This document shows positions 20,880 through 32,172 of a stretch of 64,000 nucleotides of DNA, in pieces. The stretch is taken from NCBI GenBank assembly GCA_949825045.1, contig OX463807.1:40382749-40446748 (forward strand). Direction: 5' to 3'. Below the pieces are notes generated by a model. The model was not told the DNA's origin. It did not search any database and saw only the letters and a program-made list of their open reading frames with translations. Numbering within the stretch: position 1 is the first letter of the stretch; every line of letters starts with the position of its first letter. This DNA comes from Argyresthia goedartella. Taxonomy: Eukaryota > Arthropoda > Insecta > Lepidoptera > Argyresthiidae. The position numbers were made by a program, and so were the translations under genes.

Positions 20880-21515
20880 AACTGGGCCTTAACGCCCCTC
20901 ATGTTACAACTTGATTTACCTCTCGTTTAAGTTAAGGCCTTCCGAGCGTGCAGCTAAATTCCTTGACATTCGTAGCTTCAAGGGCATGGATCTCAATCCC
21001 TTAAATCAGACGCCTCCTCTGTTGACTGGTCCCCTGTATTTGGTAGCAATACCGTAGCTTTAACTCGATTGTCCTGAGTTTGTTTATTGAACACGCTCCG
21101 ATCAAAAAAGTTAAAGTCAAACACCTTCCTGCGCTATGGCTTACTGACACCATCAAGAGTCTGTTGGCTAAGAGGAACCGTGGCAAGATCTCATTATTTT
21201 CAAACGCCTCTTTAATCGTTGCACCCGCCTGTGTCCTGATGCCAAATGCCGTCATATCTAGAAAAGTATCGAGATGTACACTCCAGCATGGGTTTGGAAG
21301 TTCTTGAAGCCCTTCGGTGTCGGTAAGTCCCAAGACTTGGCTGCTGGCAATGTGGGCCTTGACGGTCTTAATAGTTTCTTTGCGGGAGACTGCAAAGAAT
21401 CTATTGAGACCGACTGTTGTTATGGAACCCCTTGTAGAGGAAGCTAACCTCCGCAATCTGCAATCCAGGATGTAGCCCTCAATCCACCCTTCACTTTGAT
21501 CATGTCGGAATTGGC
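20880..21515 (+). pseudogene. Old LINE-C ORF2 fragment
   Basis: A plus-strand decayed copy of the segment of LINE-C ORF2 encoded on the minus strand at about 28950-29560. Shared readable blocks include AAKFLDIRSFKGMDLN, FKRLFNRCTRLCPDAK and GVGKSQDLAAGNVG. It carries multiple stops and frameshifts (for example around 21000-21180). It ends at 21515 where the T-rich tail of LINE-B starts. It covers the linker between endonuclease and reverse transcriptase only. LINE-C relatives are therefore present in both orientations and in two age classes. Confidence 0.85.
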
Positions 21516-21694
21516 GCAGTTTTATTTTATTTTATTTTACTTTATTTGGACAAACAACAGTAATAAACTTTACAAAACATAAATAACAAACACAAAATAC
21601 ATTGTAAGCTTACTACCTTATACGTTCATCACTAAAACACATTTATAAAAATAATGTGTACAAATATTTTTTTGATAATTTTAAAATACTTAAT

Positions 21695-24600
21695 CTACCT
21701 TAAACTCAAACCCATATGATTTGTTAGTTCTTTTTTAAAAGATGTTTTTTTGCTCCTAAATATGTCTATCGATAGCAACCTCTCATTATAGGTATGGCAA
21801 ATTCGATGTAGCGGCGCACGAAGACCGGAATTGGTGCGCGTTGGATTTAGATAAAAAAGTTTACAGGGACGGCGTGGCGTTGCTGTATGTGGGGCAAGGT
21901 ATTTAATTTCTTCGACAAGATCCGGACAATCATAGTGGTTGTTACATATGTTATATAAAAATAATTCGTCGGTTATTGTGCGTCTAGAGGCCAAACTAGG
22001 TACTTTATAGAGTGACATGAGGTTTTCGTAGCTCATTTTGCTACGTGTAAGTCTATAGTGTATCGATTTGAGGGCTTTTTTTTGTATGTTCTCAAGTTTG
22101 TCACTGTAAACGGCATAAAAGGGATTCCATACAATAGAAGCATACTCCAGTTGGGATCTTACTAGGGTTTTATAGAGTGTCATATATGTAAGTTTTTTAT
22201 TAAAGTTTTTACTAACCCTTAATATGAAACCGAGCATCTGATATGCTTTCGTTCAAATTTTCTCTATATGGTCATCGAAAATGAGTTTTTCATCGAAAAG
22301 GACACCCAAATCTCGAATTGAGGAAACCCTCTCCATTTCTTGGCCACCGATGTTGTATGGTTGGAGTATCTTGTTCCTATTACGCGTAAAAGTTATCTGT
22401 TTACATTTATTATGCGCAAGTTGAAGTTTTTTAGTTAGACAAAACTCGTGGAATCTATTAAGGTCTTCTTGTAAACTAATACAATCTTCCAGAGAATTAT
22501 TTTTTTTAAAGATTTTTAAGTCATCGGCGAACATTAGTATCTGACAATGTTGGAAGCATTGGTTAATCCTATTAATAAAAAGTGTGTATTGGAGAGGTCC
22601 TAAAATTGAGCCCTGAATTACACCAGAAGATACTAATCTTCTTTCGGAATGATATCCATTGATTGTAACCATCTGGAATCTGTCCCGTAAGTAAGACCCA
22701 AACCACTTAAGAAGGTTTCCGGTTATGCCACTGTATGCTAGCTGCTCGAGTAACAAAACATGATCCACTTTGTCAAATGCTTTTTGGAAATCCGTGTATA
22801 TCACATCCACTTGAACTCCTTCATCCATGGCCTTAAATAGAAAGTTCGAGTATAAAGCTAAGTTAGTTATTGTGGACTTGTCTTTCATGAATCCGTGCTG
22901 TTGTTTAGCAATATTTCGTCTTACTTGCGTGCAAAGAGATTCCTGAACCAGTGACTCGAAAATCTTTGGTATTGTAGAGAGGACAGATATGGGTCTATAA
23001 TAGGTGATATTATTCCGAGAACCCGATTTGTGTAGAGGCGTGATATATGCTAGTTTCCAGAAGTCCGGGAAGCATCCTTCTTGAACACTGCGGTTAAGTA
23101 TTATGTAGAGTGGATCTACTAAAAGATCGGCAGTGTTTTTCAAAAATATTGGACCTATTTTATCTGGACCAGGCCCTTTAGATATATCTAGAGTGGAAAG
23201 CCTTTTTTTAATTCGGTATTTACTAATATGCAGATTAGAGATGTTTTCAGCTTCCGAACTTGTATTAAGTTCATGTATATTAATATCATTTAACCTTACA
23301 ATCCCCCAAGCCTCATATGACGCTCGCCTCGAGTACCGTCCGTCCCCCAAGCGTCATATGACGCTCTCGCTCCCGCGCTTTTTTAAACCGGTATATTTTG
23401 GCCAATTTTTGTCATGTTGATACTGTTAAAGATTTTCCAGACGCTCAATAAGACAAAGTCTATAATCCGATACAATTGTCTATGGTCATTCATAGAAAAA
23501 AATATTCCAAACGTGCCTCAAAAAAAACACTTTTTCGATTTCCGTATTTTTGGAAAATTTCAAACGCTGAAATATTGAACAGTTTATATAAGAACACACT
23601 AATGTTTTTATTGTTTTGAAAGGGTAATGTTATTTAGATTACGTAGGTATCAAATAACATGTATATGTTGTTGATGTTTTTCTCATGTCTGCTAGATTTG
23701 TGTCGAGAAGGACCATTTTCATAGATGTCTGTGATTCTCATGTCGGTACAATAATAAAGGAAGGTCACTGTGACATTAGTTTTGCATTGACTAAGAGAGG
23801 GTTTCATTAGCTACTCATATTTAGCACTCTCATAGTTCTAAGAGTTACCATTTCAACATAATCACTTGATACGTCAGTCAAGTGTCGCGCGCCGCGCGGG
23901 CTTAAGTGTGCCTGGGGGACGAGCTGTGTCGGCGCCAAGTGGCTGGGGGTGCGAGGGGTTAAATCAGTATCATTTGGTTCAAAAACGGAGCTAAAGAATT
24001 CATTAAACATATCAGCTATTTCGGATGGGCTGTCAGATGTTCTGTTATCCAATGACATTTTAGATGGATATCCCGATTCGTTTTTCTTCAGACAGGCTAC
24101 ATATTTCCAAAAATGTTTAACGTTTTCAGAAATATTACACTCGGTTTTTGAGATATATGAATTGAAGTCCTCTTTCAAAAGTAATTTAACTCTTTCACAA
24201 AGGAGTGAAAATTCTCTATAGTCCGATAGATTATGGTAAGTTTTCCACTTATTCCACACGGTTTTTTTACGTGATAATGTGCTTGATAATGCTTTAGAAA
24301 ACCATGATGGAAAATTTCGTGACTTTGTTTTATATAGAGGTACATGTTTATTAATAAATTTGAATAAGATTTCGTAGAATATAGAAACACTTTCAGTTAC
24401 TTTTTTATTTTTTAAAACGTTTTCCCAATTTATTAATGACAGTTCAGATTTGATATAAATAAAATCACATTTATTAAAGTTAAATTTGTCAGTTTTTTTT
24501 GGTTGAATTTGTTTTACTGTTTTTGTATTTTCAAAGGTGAACATTAACGGGGGGTGGTGTTGGTAATTAGGCCGCGATAACTCAATGTATGGTGGAGAGC

Positions 24601-25254
24601 ATACGCAGTTGCTACTATTAGAAAACATAAGATCTAATAAGCGATTATTGTTGTTGTAAATATTATTGTATTGTTGGAGTTGCATTAAACCCATGGTGTT
24701 ATCAAGTGATTTATGAAGTTCTGTTTTAATATTGGGTACTAAATTATTTCCAGTAGAGTGGGGGGACCAAGTCAAATCTGGTATGTTGTAGTCTCCTATA
24801 GCACAGAAAGTATAAGTAGGATAGTTCATAAATAGGTGCTGTAGCTTATTGAAATGAGAAACGTATATTTTTTTTTTAGTTTTGGTAGGTATATATGTTA
24901 CGCATAGCATTAGAGTATTAGATTTACACAGAGGTATACTTATAAATAACTCCTCTGTAGTCTTATCTTCCAGTTCAAAGTGTCGCGATGCAGTAATTTT
25001 TTATTGATAGCGACAACAATACCTCCACCGTCCTTTTTGTTAAAATCAATCAAGTTACGATCGCGACGAAACATCGAATATCTGTTGTCTACAATTTCCG
25101 AGTCAAAAATACTATTGAACAGCCAAGTTTCTGTCAATATAATTACATCAAAATATGAACATTGTATATTATGTCTAAGTTCCGTAAGCTTACCACGCAA
25201 CCCACCACAGTTTTGATAATAAATACTTATATTTGAGTCAACCATTGATAACAT
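21695..25254 (-). pseudogene. LINE-B ORF2: endonuclease and reverse transcriptase, lightly broken
   Basis: N-terminal apurinic-type endonuclease reads ISIYYQNCGGLRGKLTELRH, then LTETWLF, then (after the 1-base deletion near 24988) IGDYNIPDLTW. A linker leads to the reverse transcriptase with GPGPDKIGPIFLK, TYYRPISVLSTIPKIFE, TDFQKAFDKVDH, GVIQGSILGPL and the catalytic FADDLKIF. The TTAA element at 23294-23958 interrupts the codons between NDTD and NDINIHELN; removing it with one TTAA restores that frame. An in-frame TGA (22253-22255) separates the palm from the C-terminal domain (VRSQLEYASIVWNP). It would need three repairs to be active. Confidence 0.9.
23294..23958. mobile_element. TTAA-flanked non-autonomous element (piggyBac-type)
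   Basis: Exactly bounded by TTAA at 23290-23293 and 23959-23962 within LINE-B ORF2; excision with one TTAA restores an uninterrupted frame, which proves the ends. The termini are C-rich (CCTTACAATCCCCC and, inverted, CCCCTCGCACCCCC) and only loosely inverted. The word TCATATGACGCT is directly repeated near 23313 and 23355. There is no transposase frame. TTAA specificity and C-rich ends fit piggyBac; it is not obviously derived from the piggyBac at 37554. Confidence 0.8.
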
Positions 25255-25585
25255 AAAATTGCAACATGTATTTAAAGAAATATTTGTTTTGTTTAAGTTT
25301 GAGTTTTAATATAAAATGTAAACTATAATATATCAAATTTATGAGTATAACATTATGGAAAATGAGTGGATGGGTTGCACCATAAACAACAGTAAAAATA
25401 TATAGTGGTTGTGAATGATTGCGTGATTTGCAGAGTAGAATATATACGTATAGAACAGGAAAATATAACAACATGTATTTAAACATTGAATTTACAAGAG
25501 ATGCGATGACATTGATTGTGAGATGGTATATTTTAACGACACACAGAAAATTTAAATAAAAATAAATTAAATATAAATAAATTAG

Positions 25586-26590
25586 TCACACTACTTTATC
25601 TAAATCTTCATCTCTGCGAATAGTTATAACCCGGCTGTTATCTTCTTTGCGTACTAGAATTGTTGCGTTCTTAATCCAGATGTATTTGTAATTCTTATCG
25701 TTCGCAACGGTGCGCGCTTTGGAGTACAGTATTTTATTCTTGAGTGTAAGATGTTCGTTGATGTAGACCCGGGACGACGGTGGTGGGGGCGCAGTGCCCG
25801 CCACAGTTGAGTACGCGGTGGAGCCGCCCGCGGCCGCATTCAGCACTTGCGATGCAGTGAGCCCTCGGCGGGTCCGACCGGCCGCGATCACGTCGTCACG
25901 GAGTCTTTTTGTAGATAAGTGCACGATTATATTTTTTGCCTTCTGTGTTGGTTGGTTGTGAGCCACCCTATGGACGTCGGTGATACAGGATACAGGGATA
26001 GGGACACCGATTGCCTTGCCAATGGTCTCTACGACATGGAGCAGGTTCTCGCCCTTCTTTTCCGGGATATTTTGAATCTCTATATTGCAGCTTCGCGATC
26101 TTTGATCCATGTCATCAAAATTGTCTCTGAGGGTGCGATTTTCAAGCCGAAGCTCATCATTTATTTGTTGAAGGTTGCTCATAATTTGTGACTGATCGGC
26201 TAGGTTATTCTCCAGAGTTATTATTCTACTAGACAGTCCTTCAATTTTGTCCAGCATTTCTTGCGATTTTTTATTGAACGACGTCTCTAGTCCTTTCAAC
26301 AAGTATTTTACCTCATCAAATTTGGTCTCAAAGCATTTTATTACTTGTTGTATATCTATATTAACGATGGAAGATGGAATATTCGCTGATGTGCTAATCA
26401 CAACCGAACTGGCAGGAGATTTCTTCTGTTTGCATGGTACACACTTAAGTTTGGTTTTATTCATTGGCAGGACTTTTTTGAACGCCAATTCAGTATACTC
26501 TGCACAATGGTAGTGCAATGTTTTTACGCACGAAGCACATTTTAGGCATTCTTCCGGCTTAATGAGCAGAGTGCATTTAGCGCAATTCAT
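25586..26590 (-). CDS. LINE-B ORF1: PHD-like zinc finger, coiled coil, FP domain
   Basis: 334 residues, intact. Residues 3-53 hold a cysteine/histidine cluster (C3, C6, C15, C18, C21, H26, H28, C29, C50, C53) in PHD-like spacing. About 85-165 is a predicted coiled coil (heptads such as SRIITLENNLADQSQIMSNL). From about 165 onward the sequence resembles the baculovirus FP25K-type domain seen in many insect LINE ORF1 proteins (NIEIQNIPEKKGENLL, VHRVAH, then YINEHLTLKNKILYSKAR and KYIWIKNATILVRK). ORF1 proteins of this kind bind element RNA. It is followed ~330 bp later by ORF2 on the same strand. Confidence 0.85.
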   Translation of the reverse strand: MNCAKCTLLIKPEECLKCASCVKTLHYHCAEYTELAFKKVLPMNKTKLKCVPCKQKKSPASSVVISTSANIPSSIVNIDIQQVIKCFETKFDEVKYLLKGLETSFNKKSQEMLDKIEGLSSRIITLENNLADQSQIMSNLQQINDELRLENRTLRDNFDDMDQRSRSCNIEIQNIPEKKGENLLHVVETIGKAIGVPIPVSCITDVHRVAHNQPTQKAKNIIVHLSTKRLRDDVIAAGRTRRGLTASQVLNAAAGGSTAYSTVAGTAPPPPSSRVYINEHLTLKNKILYSKARTVANDKNYKYIWIKNATILVRKEDNSRVITIRRDEDLDKVV

Positions 26591-27371
26591 TTCAAACTAC
26601 AAGTGCGAACAGCAACAAACCACGCAAATTAAACAAATAAAATAAATAATTCTGGGCAAAACTGACACACGTCCGCTCCGGTTAAGTATCTCTGGGTTGT
26701 CTCGGGTTTCAATGACTAGAAAAAGCTGGAACACGCACAACGTCTCTGAGATGCTCGATCTACTTACGCGTCTGTACACTGACTACTCTTTGACGCGCGA
26801 TTTGAGTCGATAACCGTCGTTCACGTAGGACGCTGTGAGCGGCCGTACTTGAAAATGAGTCTTCAGAGTAGGGCGCAGCGGCTAGAATGGCTTGTAGATG
26901 AACACAAAACAGAGTAACACTTGGCGGACAGCTGATTCAGATTTCTGTTATCACATACACGAAACTGCACACTATTATCGCGAGATTTTACGTAATAACT
27001 ACTGATTATATGTTAGTCTTTAGGAATTCACAAGACTTAGACCGAAAATTCATATTCATATTCATATTCTTTATTGCACAGAAAACATAGATACACAGAC
27101 AGTTACAATAAATTTTATAGGCAAAGGCGAGTTTATCTCTAAAAAGAGATTTCTTCCAGCAAACCTAGGCAAGACAGGAGTGTTTTTGAAAAAGGACAGT
27201 CCTAGTGCGCAATAAAACAGTATACATACGTACGAAAATTACTTTTAAAATATAAATAAAATATACCTAATAAAATATATATATATATCTCAACTATATA
27301 ATACACTAGATAGCATGCACATATATAAACTACAAAATATCATACATATACTTACATAAATATGATACTAA

Positions 27372-30311
27372 TTACGGAAGAGAAAGGAAATACGCTTTCA
27401 ATCTTCTCTTAAAAGTGAAAATTGAGGGACTATCCCTAATAGTGCAGGGAAGTGCGTTCCACAGTCGGATTGCCCTTAACCTAAAAGAGTGTTTGTAGGC
27501 GGCAGTTTTATGCCGAGGAGTTGACAGGAGAGACACCGTGTGGGATCTCCGATTACTATCCCTGGGGAAAAGAAATTCAAAACGTTCTCGAAGATATGTG
27601 GGGTAGCGGGGATTTCGCAAAATATTGAATAGATAAGAGAGAATGTGCATATCACGGCGAAGACGGATCGGAAGCCATCCCAGCTCCTTGCGATACTGGG
27701 AGACATGGTCGTACTTGCGCAGCCCGTAGACAAACCGAATCCCAAGGTTTTGGAGTCGCTCGAATTTATTCAGTTGTTCTTCGTTCGCACTGACCCAACA
27801 AGCATCCGCGTAGTCTATTAAAGGTAGTAGAAGGGACTGAACAAGGGTGATTTTAGTCTGCCGCGGCAGGAAGTACTGTAATCTCCGTAGGGAGTAAAAT
27901 GACGCAAAGACTCGTCTGCTGACCTCACAAACATGGGGCGACCAGGACAGCAAGTTATCAAATATAACCCCAAGATTCTTAGCTTTCTCGCTGTAGGTGA
28001 TTATCGTACCCTCATACATCACAGGATCGACGGGGATATTTTTTATTGTGTTAATTGAGTGCCGTGTACCCATAATCATGGCTTGAGATTTTGCCGGGTT
28101 GACAAGCAGCCCATATGAAATTGCCCATTTACTGATGTTATCGAGGTCAGCATTCAACGCCTCTATGGTCAGATTTACATCACTAAGAGAGAAGTGCCGA
28201 TATATTTGAAGGTCATCTGCGTAGAGATGATAAGAAGAAGTAAGAACGTCGGAGATGGAGTTAATGAATACTGAGAAGAGAAGAGGAGAAAGAATACCAC
28301 CCTGCGGAACACCCGCGGAAAGATTACACCAGTTCGTTGAGATCTCCTCAGACTTAATACGCTGCTGGCGGTCTCTCAGGTAGGAGTCAAACCAGAGAGC
28401 CGAGTGCGAGGAGACTCTGAGCGATTTTAGAATTTCAACCAGGATATCGAAATCGACGCAGTTGAAGGCGCTACTGAAATCAAGCAGTGTGAGAACCGTA
28501 AGCTGCTTCTGATCCATGGCTAATTGAATGTCATCGGTGACTTTAAGCAATGCCGTGGTAGTACTGTGACCCGGCCTGAAACCTGATTGATATGGATTTA
28601 ATAAGTTTCTAGAGGAAAGGTATGAGGAGAGCTGACAGTGAACAATTGATTCTAGGACTTTGGAAAGGATAGGCAGAATAGATATGGGACGAAAATCATT
28701 AAAGGAGACGGGATTGGACGATTTAGGTAGGGGAATCACAAGTGCCTTTTTCCACTGAGAGGGGAAGCAACCTTGTTCAAGCGATACATTAATTATGTGG
28801 GTAATGATCGGTAATAGCTCCTCAATGATGCAGGTTATCATCTGAGAACAGATCTTGTCCTCACCAATGGCTTTCGACGAGATCGCTAAGATTGCCCTCC
28901 TTACTGCGCCGATTCCGACACGGTTGAAGTTGAAGGGTGAGTTGTGGGCTGCGGTCTTGGACCGTAGGTTACGAAGGGTAGCTTCCTTGACGAGGGGGTC
29001 CATCACGACTGGGGGATTAGCAAAATAATTGTTGAGACCGTTGAGGTTGACATTTCCAGCAGCCAAGTCCTGGGACTTACCTACACCAAGAGTCTTCAGG
29101 AATTTCCAAACCTGTGCTGGAGTATAGCTCTCAATACACTCGTAGATATGACGACGTTTGGCATCACGACACAGACGAGTGCAACGATTGCGGAGGCGTT
29201 TGAAAAATAAAAGATTCTCGTCGGTCGGATCCACCTGATATCTACTCTTGGCACGGTTTCTCTTGGCCATCAGGCTCTTGATGGTGTCAGTAAGCCACGG
29301 CGCAGGAAGGTGCTTAACCTTAACCCTCTTGACCGGAGCGTGCTTATCAAACAAGCTCAGGACAACAGAGTTAAAGTTTTGGAGTTTGTCTTCAACGGTC
29401 TCGCTACCAACAACAGAGGACCAGTCGACGGAGGCGGCATCTGATTTAAGGGAGTTAAGATCCATGCTCTTGAAGCTACGTATGTCGAGGAATTTAGCTG
29501 CACGCTTGGGAGGCCTTAACTTGAATGAGAGGTAAATCAAATCGTGATAGGAGAAGGGTGCGTTAAGTTGGCCATGCACAGCAACCTTGGATAAGTTAGA
29601 AGTAATCATCAGATCTAGAAGAGAGGGGGTGCAGTGTGGTTGAAAGTGGGTGGCACCCAGGGGAAGGATGTGTAAGTTTAATGAACTTACAAGAGATTTG
29701 AGCTTTGCCGAGCGAACGTTATTTTTGAGAAGGCAAGTGTTAAAGTCGCCGAGAATCAGGGTGTCGCTATAAAGAGGAGTCAGATCATTGAGAAGGGTTT
29801 CAAATGAGTTAAAATAGTCAATGCGAAGAGAGGGGCTATAATAGACACCCAGAAGGACTTTATTGTGACGCAAGCACATCTCCAAGAACAAGTGTTCAGC
29901 GGTACCAGAGTACAGGCTTGGCGACTGGCTGATGACTTTGCATGGAATATCGGCACGTAGATATATAGCTACACCGCCATCAGCCTTGCCCGTCCTATCA
30001 TTCCGGTAGAGACTAAACCCTGGCAGAGCATACATGGCAGAAGGAAGTGATGGTTTGAGAAAAGATTCCGAAACAAGAATACCATGTATGTTCTGATCGC
30101 TAAAAGTAACAAGGAGGTCAGCATAGCTGGTGTGAATGCTTTGTGCATTAATATGCACAACGTTAAAGTTTGTACCCAGGTTTGAAAACACCCTCTTCAA
30201 GTTGTAGGGCAGCGAGTCATCCGCTGATGACGACCCATCACTTACCGCACTAACGGAAACATCACTATCAGAGCAAGAGAAGTAGCTTTCATCAAAGTTG
30301 TAGGTATCCAT
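27372..30311 (-). CDS. LINE-C ORF2: endonuclease/reverse transcriptase, 979 aa, intact
   Basis: Residues 1-46 are an acidic Ser/Asp-rich leader. The endonuclease begins NVVHINAQSI, continues with a SESFLKP block, then GKADGGVAIYLRAD, LILGDFNTCLL and SYHDLIYLSF. A linker rich in basic residues follows. The reverse transcriptase has KSSNPVSFNDFRPISILPIL, QSGFRPGHSTTTALL, LLDFSSAFNCVDFD, SAGVPQGGILSPLLF and catalytic YADD at 697-700, then the thumb and C-terminal region with LIDYADACW. No stop or shift is seen across 2.9 kb. The role is target nicking and target-primed reverse transcription. The length suits CR1/L2-type ORF2. Confidence 0.92.
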   Translation of the reverse strand: MDTYNFDESYFSCSDSDVSVSAVSDGSSSADDSLPYNLKRVFSNLGTNFNVVHINAQSIHTSYADLLVTFSDQNIHGILVSESFLKPSLPSAMYALPGFSLYRNDRTGKADGGVAIYLRADIPCKVISQSPSLYSGTAEHLFLEMCLRHNKVLLGVYYSPSLRIDYFNSFETLLNDLTPLYSDTLILGDFNTCLLKNNVRSAKLKSLVSSLNLHILPLGATHFQPHCTPSLLDLMITSNLSKVAVHGQLNAPFSYHDLIYLSFKLRPPKRAAKFLDIRSFKSMDLNSLKSDAASVDWSSVVGSETVEDKLQNFNSVVLSLFDKHAPVKRVKVKHLPAPWLTDTIKSLMAKRNRAKSRYQVDPTDENLLFFKRLRNRCTRLCRDAKRRHIYECIESYTPAQVWKFLKTLGVGKSQDLAAGNVNLNGLNNYFANPPVVMDPLVKEATLRNLRSKTAAHNSPFNFNRVGIGAVRRAILAISSKAIGEDKICSQMITCIIEELLPIITHIINVSLEQGCFPSQWKKALVIPLPKSSNPVSFNDFRPISILPILSKVLESIVHCQLSSYLSSRNLLNPYQSGFRPGHSTTTALLKVTDDIQLAMDQKQLTVLTLLDFSSAFNCVDFDILVEILKSLRVSSHSALWFDSYLRDRQQRIKSEEISTNWCNLSAGVPQGGILSPLLFSVFINSISDVLTSSYHLYADDLQIYRHFSLSDVNLTIEALNADLDNISKWAISYGLLVNPAKSQAMIMGTRHSINTIKNIPVDPVMYEGTIITYSEKAKNLGVIFDNLLSWSPHVCEVSRRVFASFYSLRRLQYFLPRQTKITLVQSLLLPLIDYADACWVSANEEQLNKFERLQNLGIRFVYGLRKYDHVSQYRKELGWLPIRLRRDMHILSYLFNILRNPRYPTYLRERFEFLFPRDSNRRSHTVSLLSTPRHKTAAYKHSFRLRAIRLWNALPCTIRDSPSIFTFKRRLKAYFLSLP

Positions 30312-30853
30312 AAACTAGATAATATATTAAATAAGAAATAAATACTTAAATGAAATTAACCTAAAAGTTAATACCAAAAAAAATCAGATAATTTAGCTTG
30401 AACCCAATACACTGGGTTTGCTGGGAAAGAAATTGGACAAAATAACTAAAACAAACTTACAAACATTGAAGTGAAAAACACAAGCTGGACATACAATAAG
30501 AAGTAAAATAAAAAACTTAATTTACATTTAAAGACAAAACCAACACGCCCAGCATTCCAACATTACACCATCGCTACTATAACCATTAGGCCGTGGCAGC
30601 ACAACGTTGGATAAACGTTAAAATGTCGGGAACTTGCTTGACACATCGAGAGAATCAATTTGTTTGTTCGAAAAACTTGACTTGACGAGAAACTAATTGC
30701 AAAACAAAACAAAAAGTAGGTACCTACCTACACAGAGAAAACTGGAAAGGAATATTAAATCCACCTTGTAAAAGTAATAATGAGAATAAAAGTATTACCC
30801 GTCCAACTTGCGACAACACGATGAAATACAACAATATGGTTGAGTACGAGATG

Positions 30854-31717
30854 TTACTTCTTGGTTCCCGCTGGACCAGCGCGCCTGTTGCTGGGTTGAC
30901 GCTTGCCATGGGCAGGCTCCGAAGAAGCCGTAACAGCACCTGTAGCAACCGCAGCCGGTTTCTTAGCAGAGATGTTAGCCGGTCCGGCCCTAGGCAGAGC
31001 AGAAGGAGGGAACTTGGCGGTGTGAACCAGGAGCTCCGACATACGCTCCACCTTCTGTCTGGATTTGTCAGGAAGCAGCAAAACGATTCTGCCCTCATTT
31101 GTCCAGCAATTCGGCATACCAAAGTGTTTTCTCGCAGCCATAAACACCTCGTGCCTGGATTTTGTAAGAAACTCGGATATAGTTATTCCAGTTCCCTTCA
31201 ATGCTGTCTTGCCTTTCCAGGCCTCTGATCGTGCACTGAAGTTTGTGAACCTCACCAGCAAAGGACGGGGATTAGATGGCTTTGTAGTAGATCCCAGTCT
31301 ATGCACTACACTGATGTTGGACACACACCCAGGGGACAACTTCATTTTGTTGGATAATACTACCCTCACTAAGTCATTGGCCTGTTCCTTCTCTTCTTCG
31401 GGGACTCCATGAAGAAGGAGCACCTTACGTCTGGACACCATCTCAAGTCGGTCCTGGCCAGCAAGCAGCAACTCCATCTGAGAGCTCAGCAAGTCAAGGC
31501 AATTCCAAGTAAATGCCTTGAACTCAACAAACTCACATGCGATGGTGTTGAAATCGAGTTGGCTGCTGGACGAGGACATGGTGGCAGCCTCCCGAAGCTC
31601 CTTCTCATATTGAGACATCCTTGAGTTAAAAGTGGTGGCAATCTTCTCCATGTTATTGTTTAACTTTGTGTATAGGTCCATAGTGAAGTGAAGTTTGATT
31701 TCCAGGTATGTTTGCAA
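30854..31717 (-). CDS. LINE-C ORF1: L1-ORF1p-like RNA-binding protein
   Basis: 287 residues, intact; an internal Met13 is an alternative start. The N-terminal ~90 residues look helical and partly coiled-coil. Residues 98-107 (KVLLLHGVPE) and the downstream VVHRLGSTTKPSNPRPLLVR resemble the RRM and C-terminal domain of L1-type ORF1 proteins (transposase_22-like). The last ~50 residues are Ala/Pro/Arg-rich and basic (AHGKRQPSNRRAGPAGTKK), probably for nucleic acid binding. This is a different ORF1 class from those of LINE-B and LINE-D, which carry FP-type domains. Confidence 0.8.
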   Translation of the reverse strand: MQTYLEIKLHFTMDLYTKLNNNMEKIATTFNSRMSQYEKELREAATMSSSSSQLDFNTIACEFVEFKAFTWNCLDLLSSQMELLLAGQDRLEMVSRRKVLLLHGVPEEEKEQANDLVRVVLSNKMKLSPGCVSNISVVHRLGSTTKPSNPRPLLVRFTNFSARSEAWKGKTALKGTGITISEFLTKSRHEVFMAARKHFGMPNCWTNEGRIVLLLPDKSRQKVERMSELLVHTAKFPPSALPRAGPANISAKKPAAVATGAVTASSEPAHGKRQPSNRRAGPAGTKK

Positions 31718-31984
31718 GATTATGTATGATTACCCAGTGTTGTTGGGGGTCCAGGCCTAGTTTTATAATATAATTATTGACATTAATGTATTAAAAATTA
31801 TTAAAATGAATTTAAAATTGGGAGTTAATTTTTATAATGTTGCTTGCTAGGCTACCCTCCAAAAAAAAAAAAAAGCGAAAAGAGCATAATATACGTCTAT
31901 TTTTAATTTTCTATCAGAGCAAAACAAAGAAGATGTATCAACACCGACCGTGCGGTCAAAGAAAAGTTAGTGGGGCAATAATTG

Positions 31985-32001
31985 CGATCTCATCGAAGGC
32001 A

Positions 32002-32050
<49 letters not shown>

Positions 32051-32141
32051 AGTTTGTGTGCGTGTTCGTGTGTGTGTGTGTGTGGGAGTGTGTGTGTGTC
32101 TCTCTCTCTCTGTGTGTGAGTGTGAGTGTGTGTATGTGTGA

Positions 32142-32172
<31 letters not shown>

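Larger units (their letters stand above)
21516..27049 (-). mobile_element. LINE-B, near full-length CR1/Jockey-type retrotransposon
   Basis: The 3' end is at 21516 (sense strand ends GTCCAAATAAAG then an (AAAAT)n tail). ORF1 (25586-26590) and ORF2 (21695-25254) are in order, with a ~450-bp 5' leader up to about 27049, where the tail of LINE-C starts. Damage is light: one 1-base deletion near 24988, one TGA stop at 22253-22255, and a 665-bp TTAA-flanked insertion at 23294-23958. I place it in the CR1/Jockey part of the non-LTR tree from the palm motif and ORF1 type. The exact clade is not determined. Confidence 0.85.
27050..31760 (-). mobile_element. LINE-C, apparently intact non-LTR retrotransposon
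   Basis: The sense 3' end reads GTGCAATAAAGAATATGAAT with (GAATAT)n repeats at 27050-27085, a microsatellite tail typical of CR1-like elements. Both ORF1 (30854-31717) and ORF2 (27372-30311) are open and start with ATG, separated by an unusually long 542-bp gap. The 5' limit is approximate. Related fragments occur at 20880-21515 (ORF2) and, by 3'-UTR similarity, inside both Harbinger copies. This is the best candidate for a mobilisation-competent LINE in the window. Confidence 0.85.
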
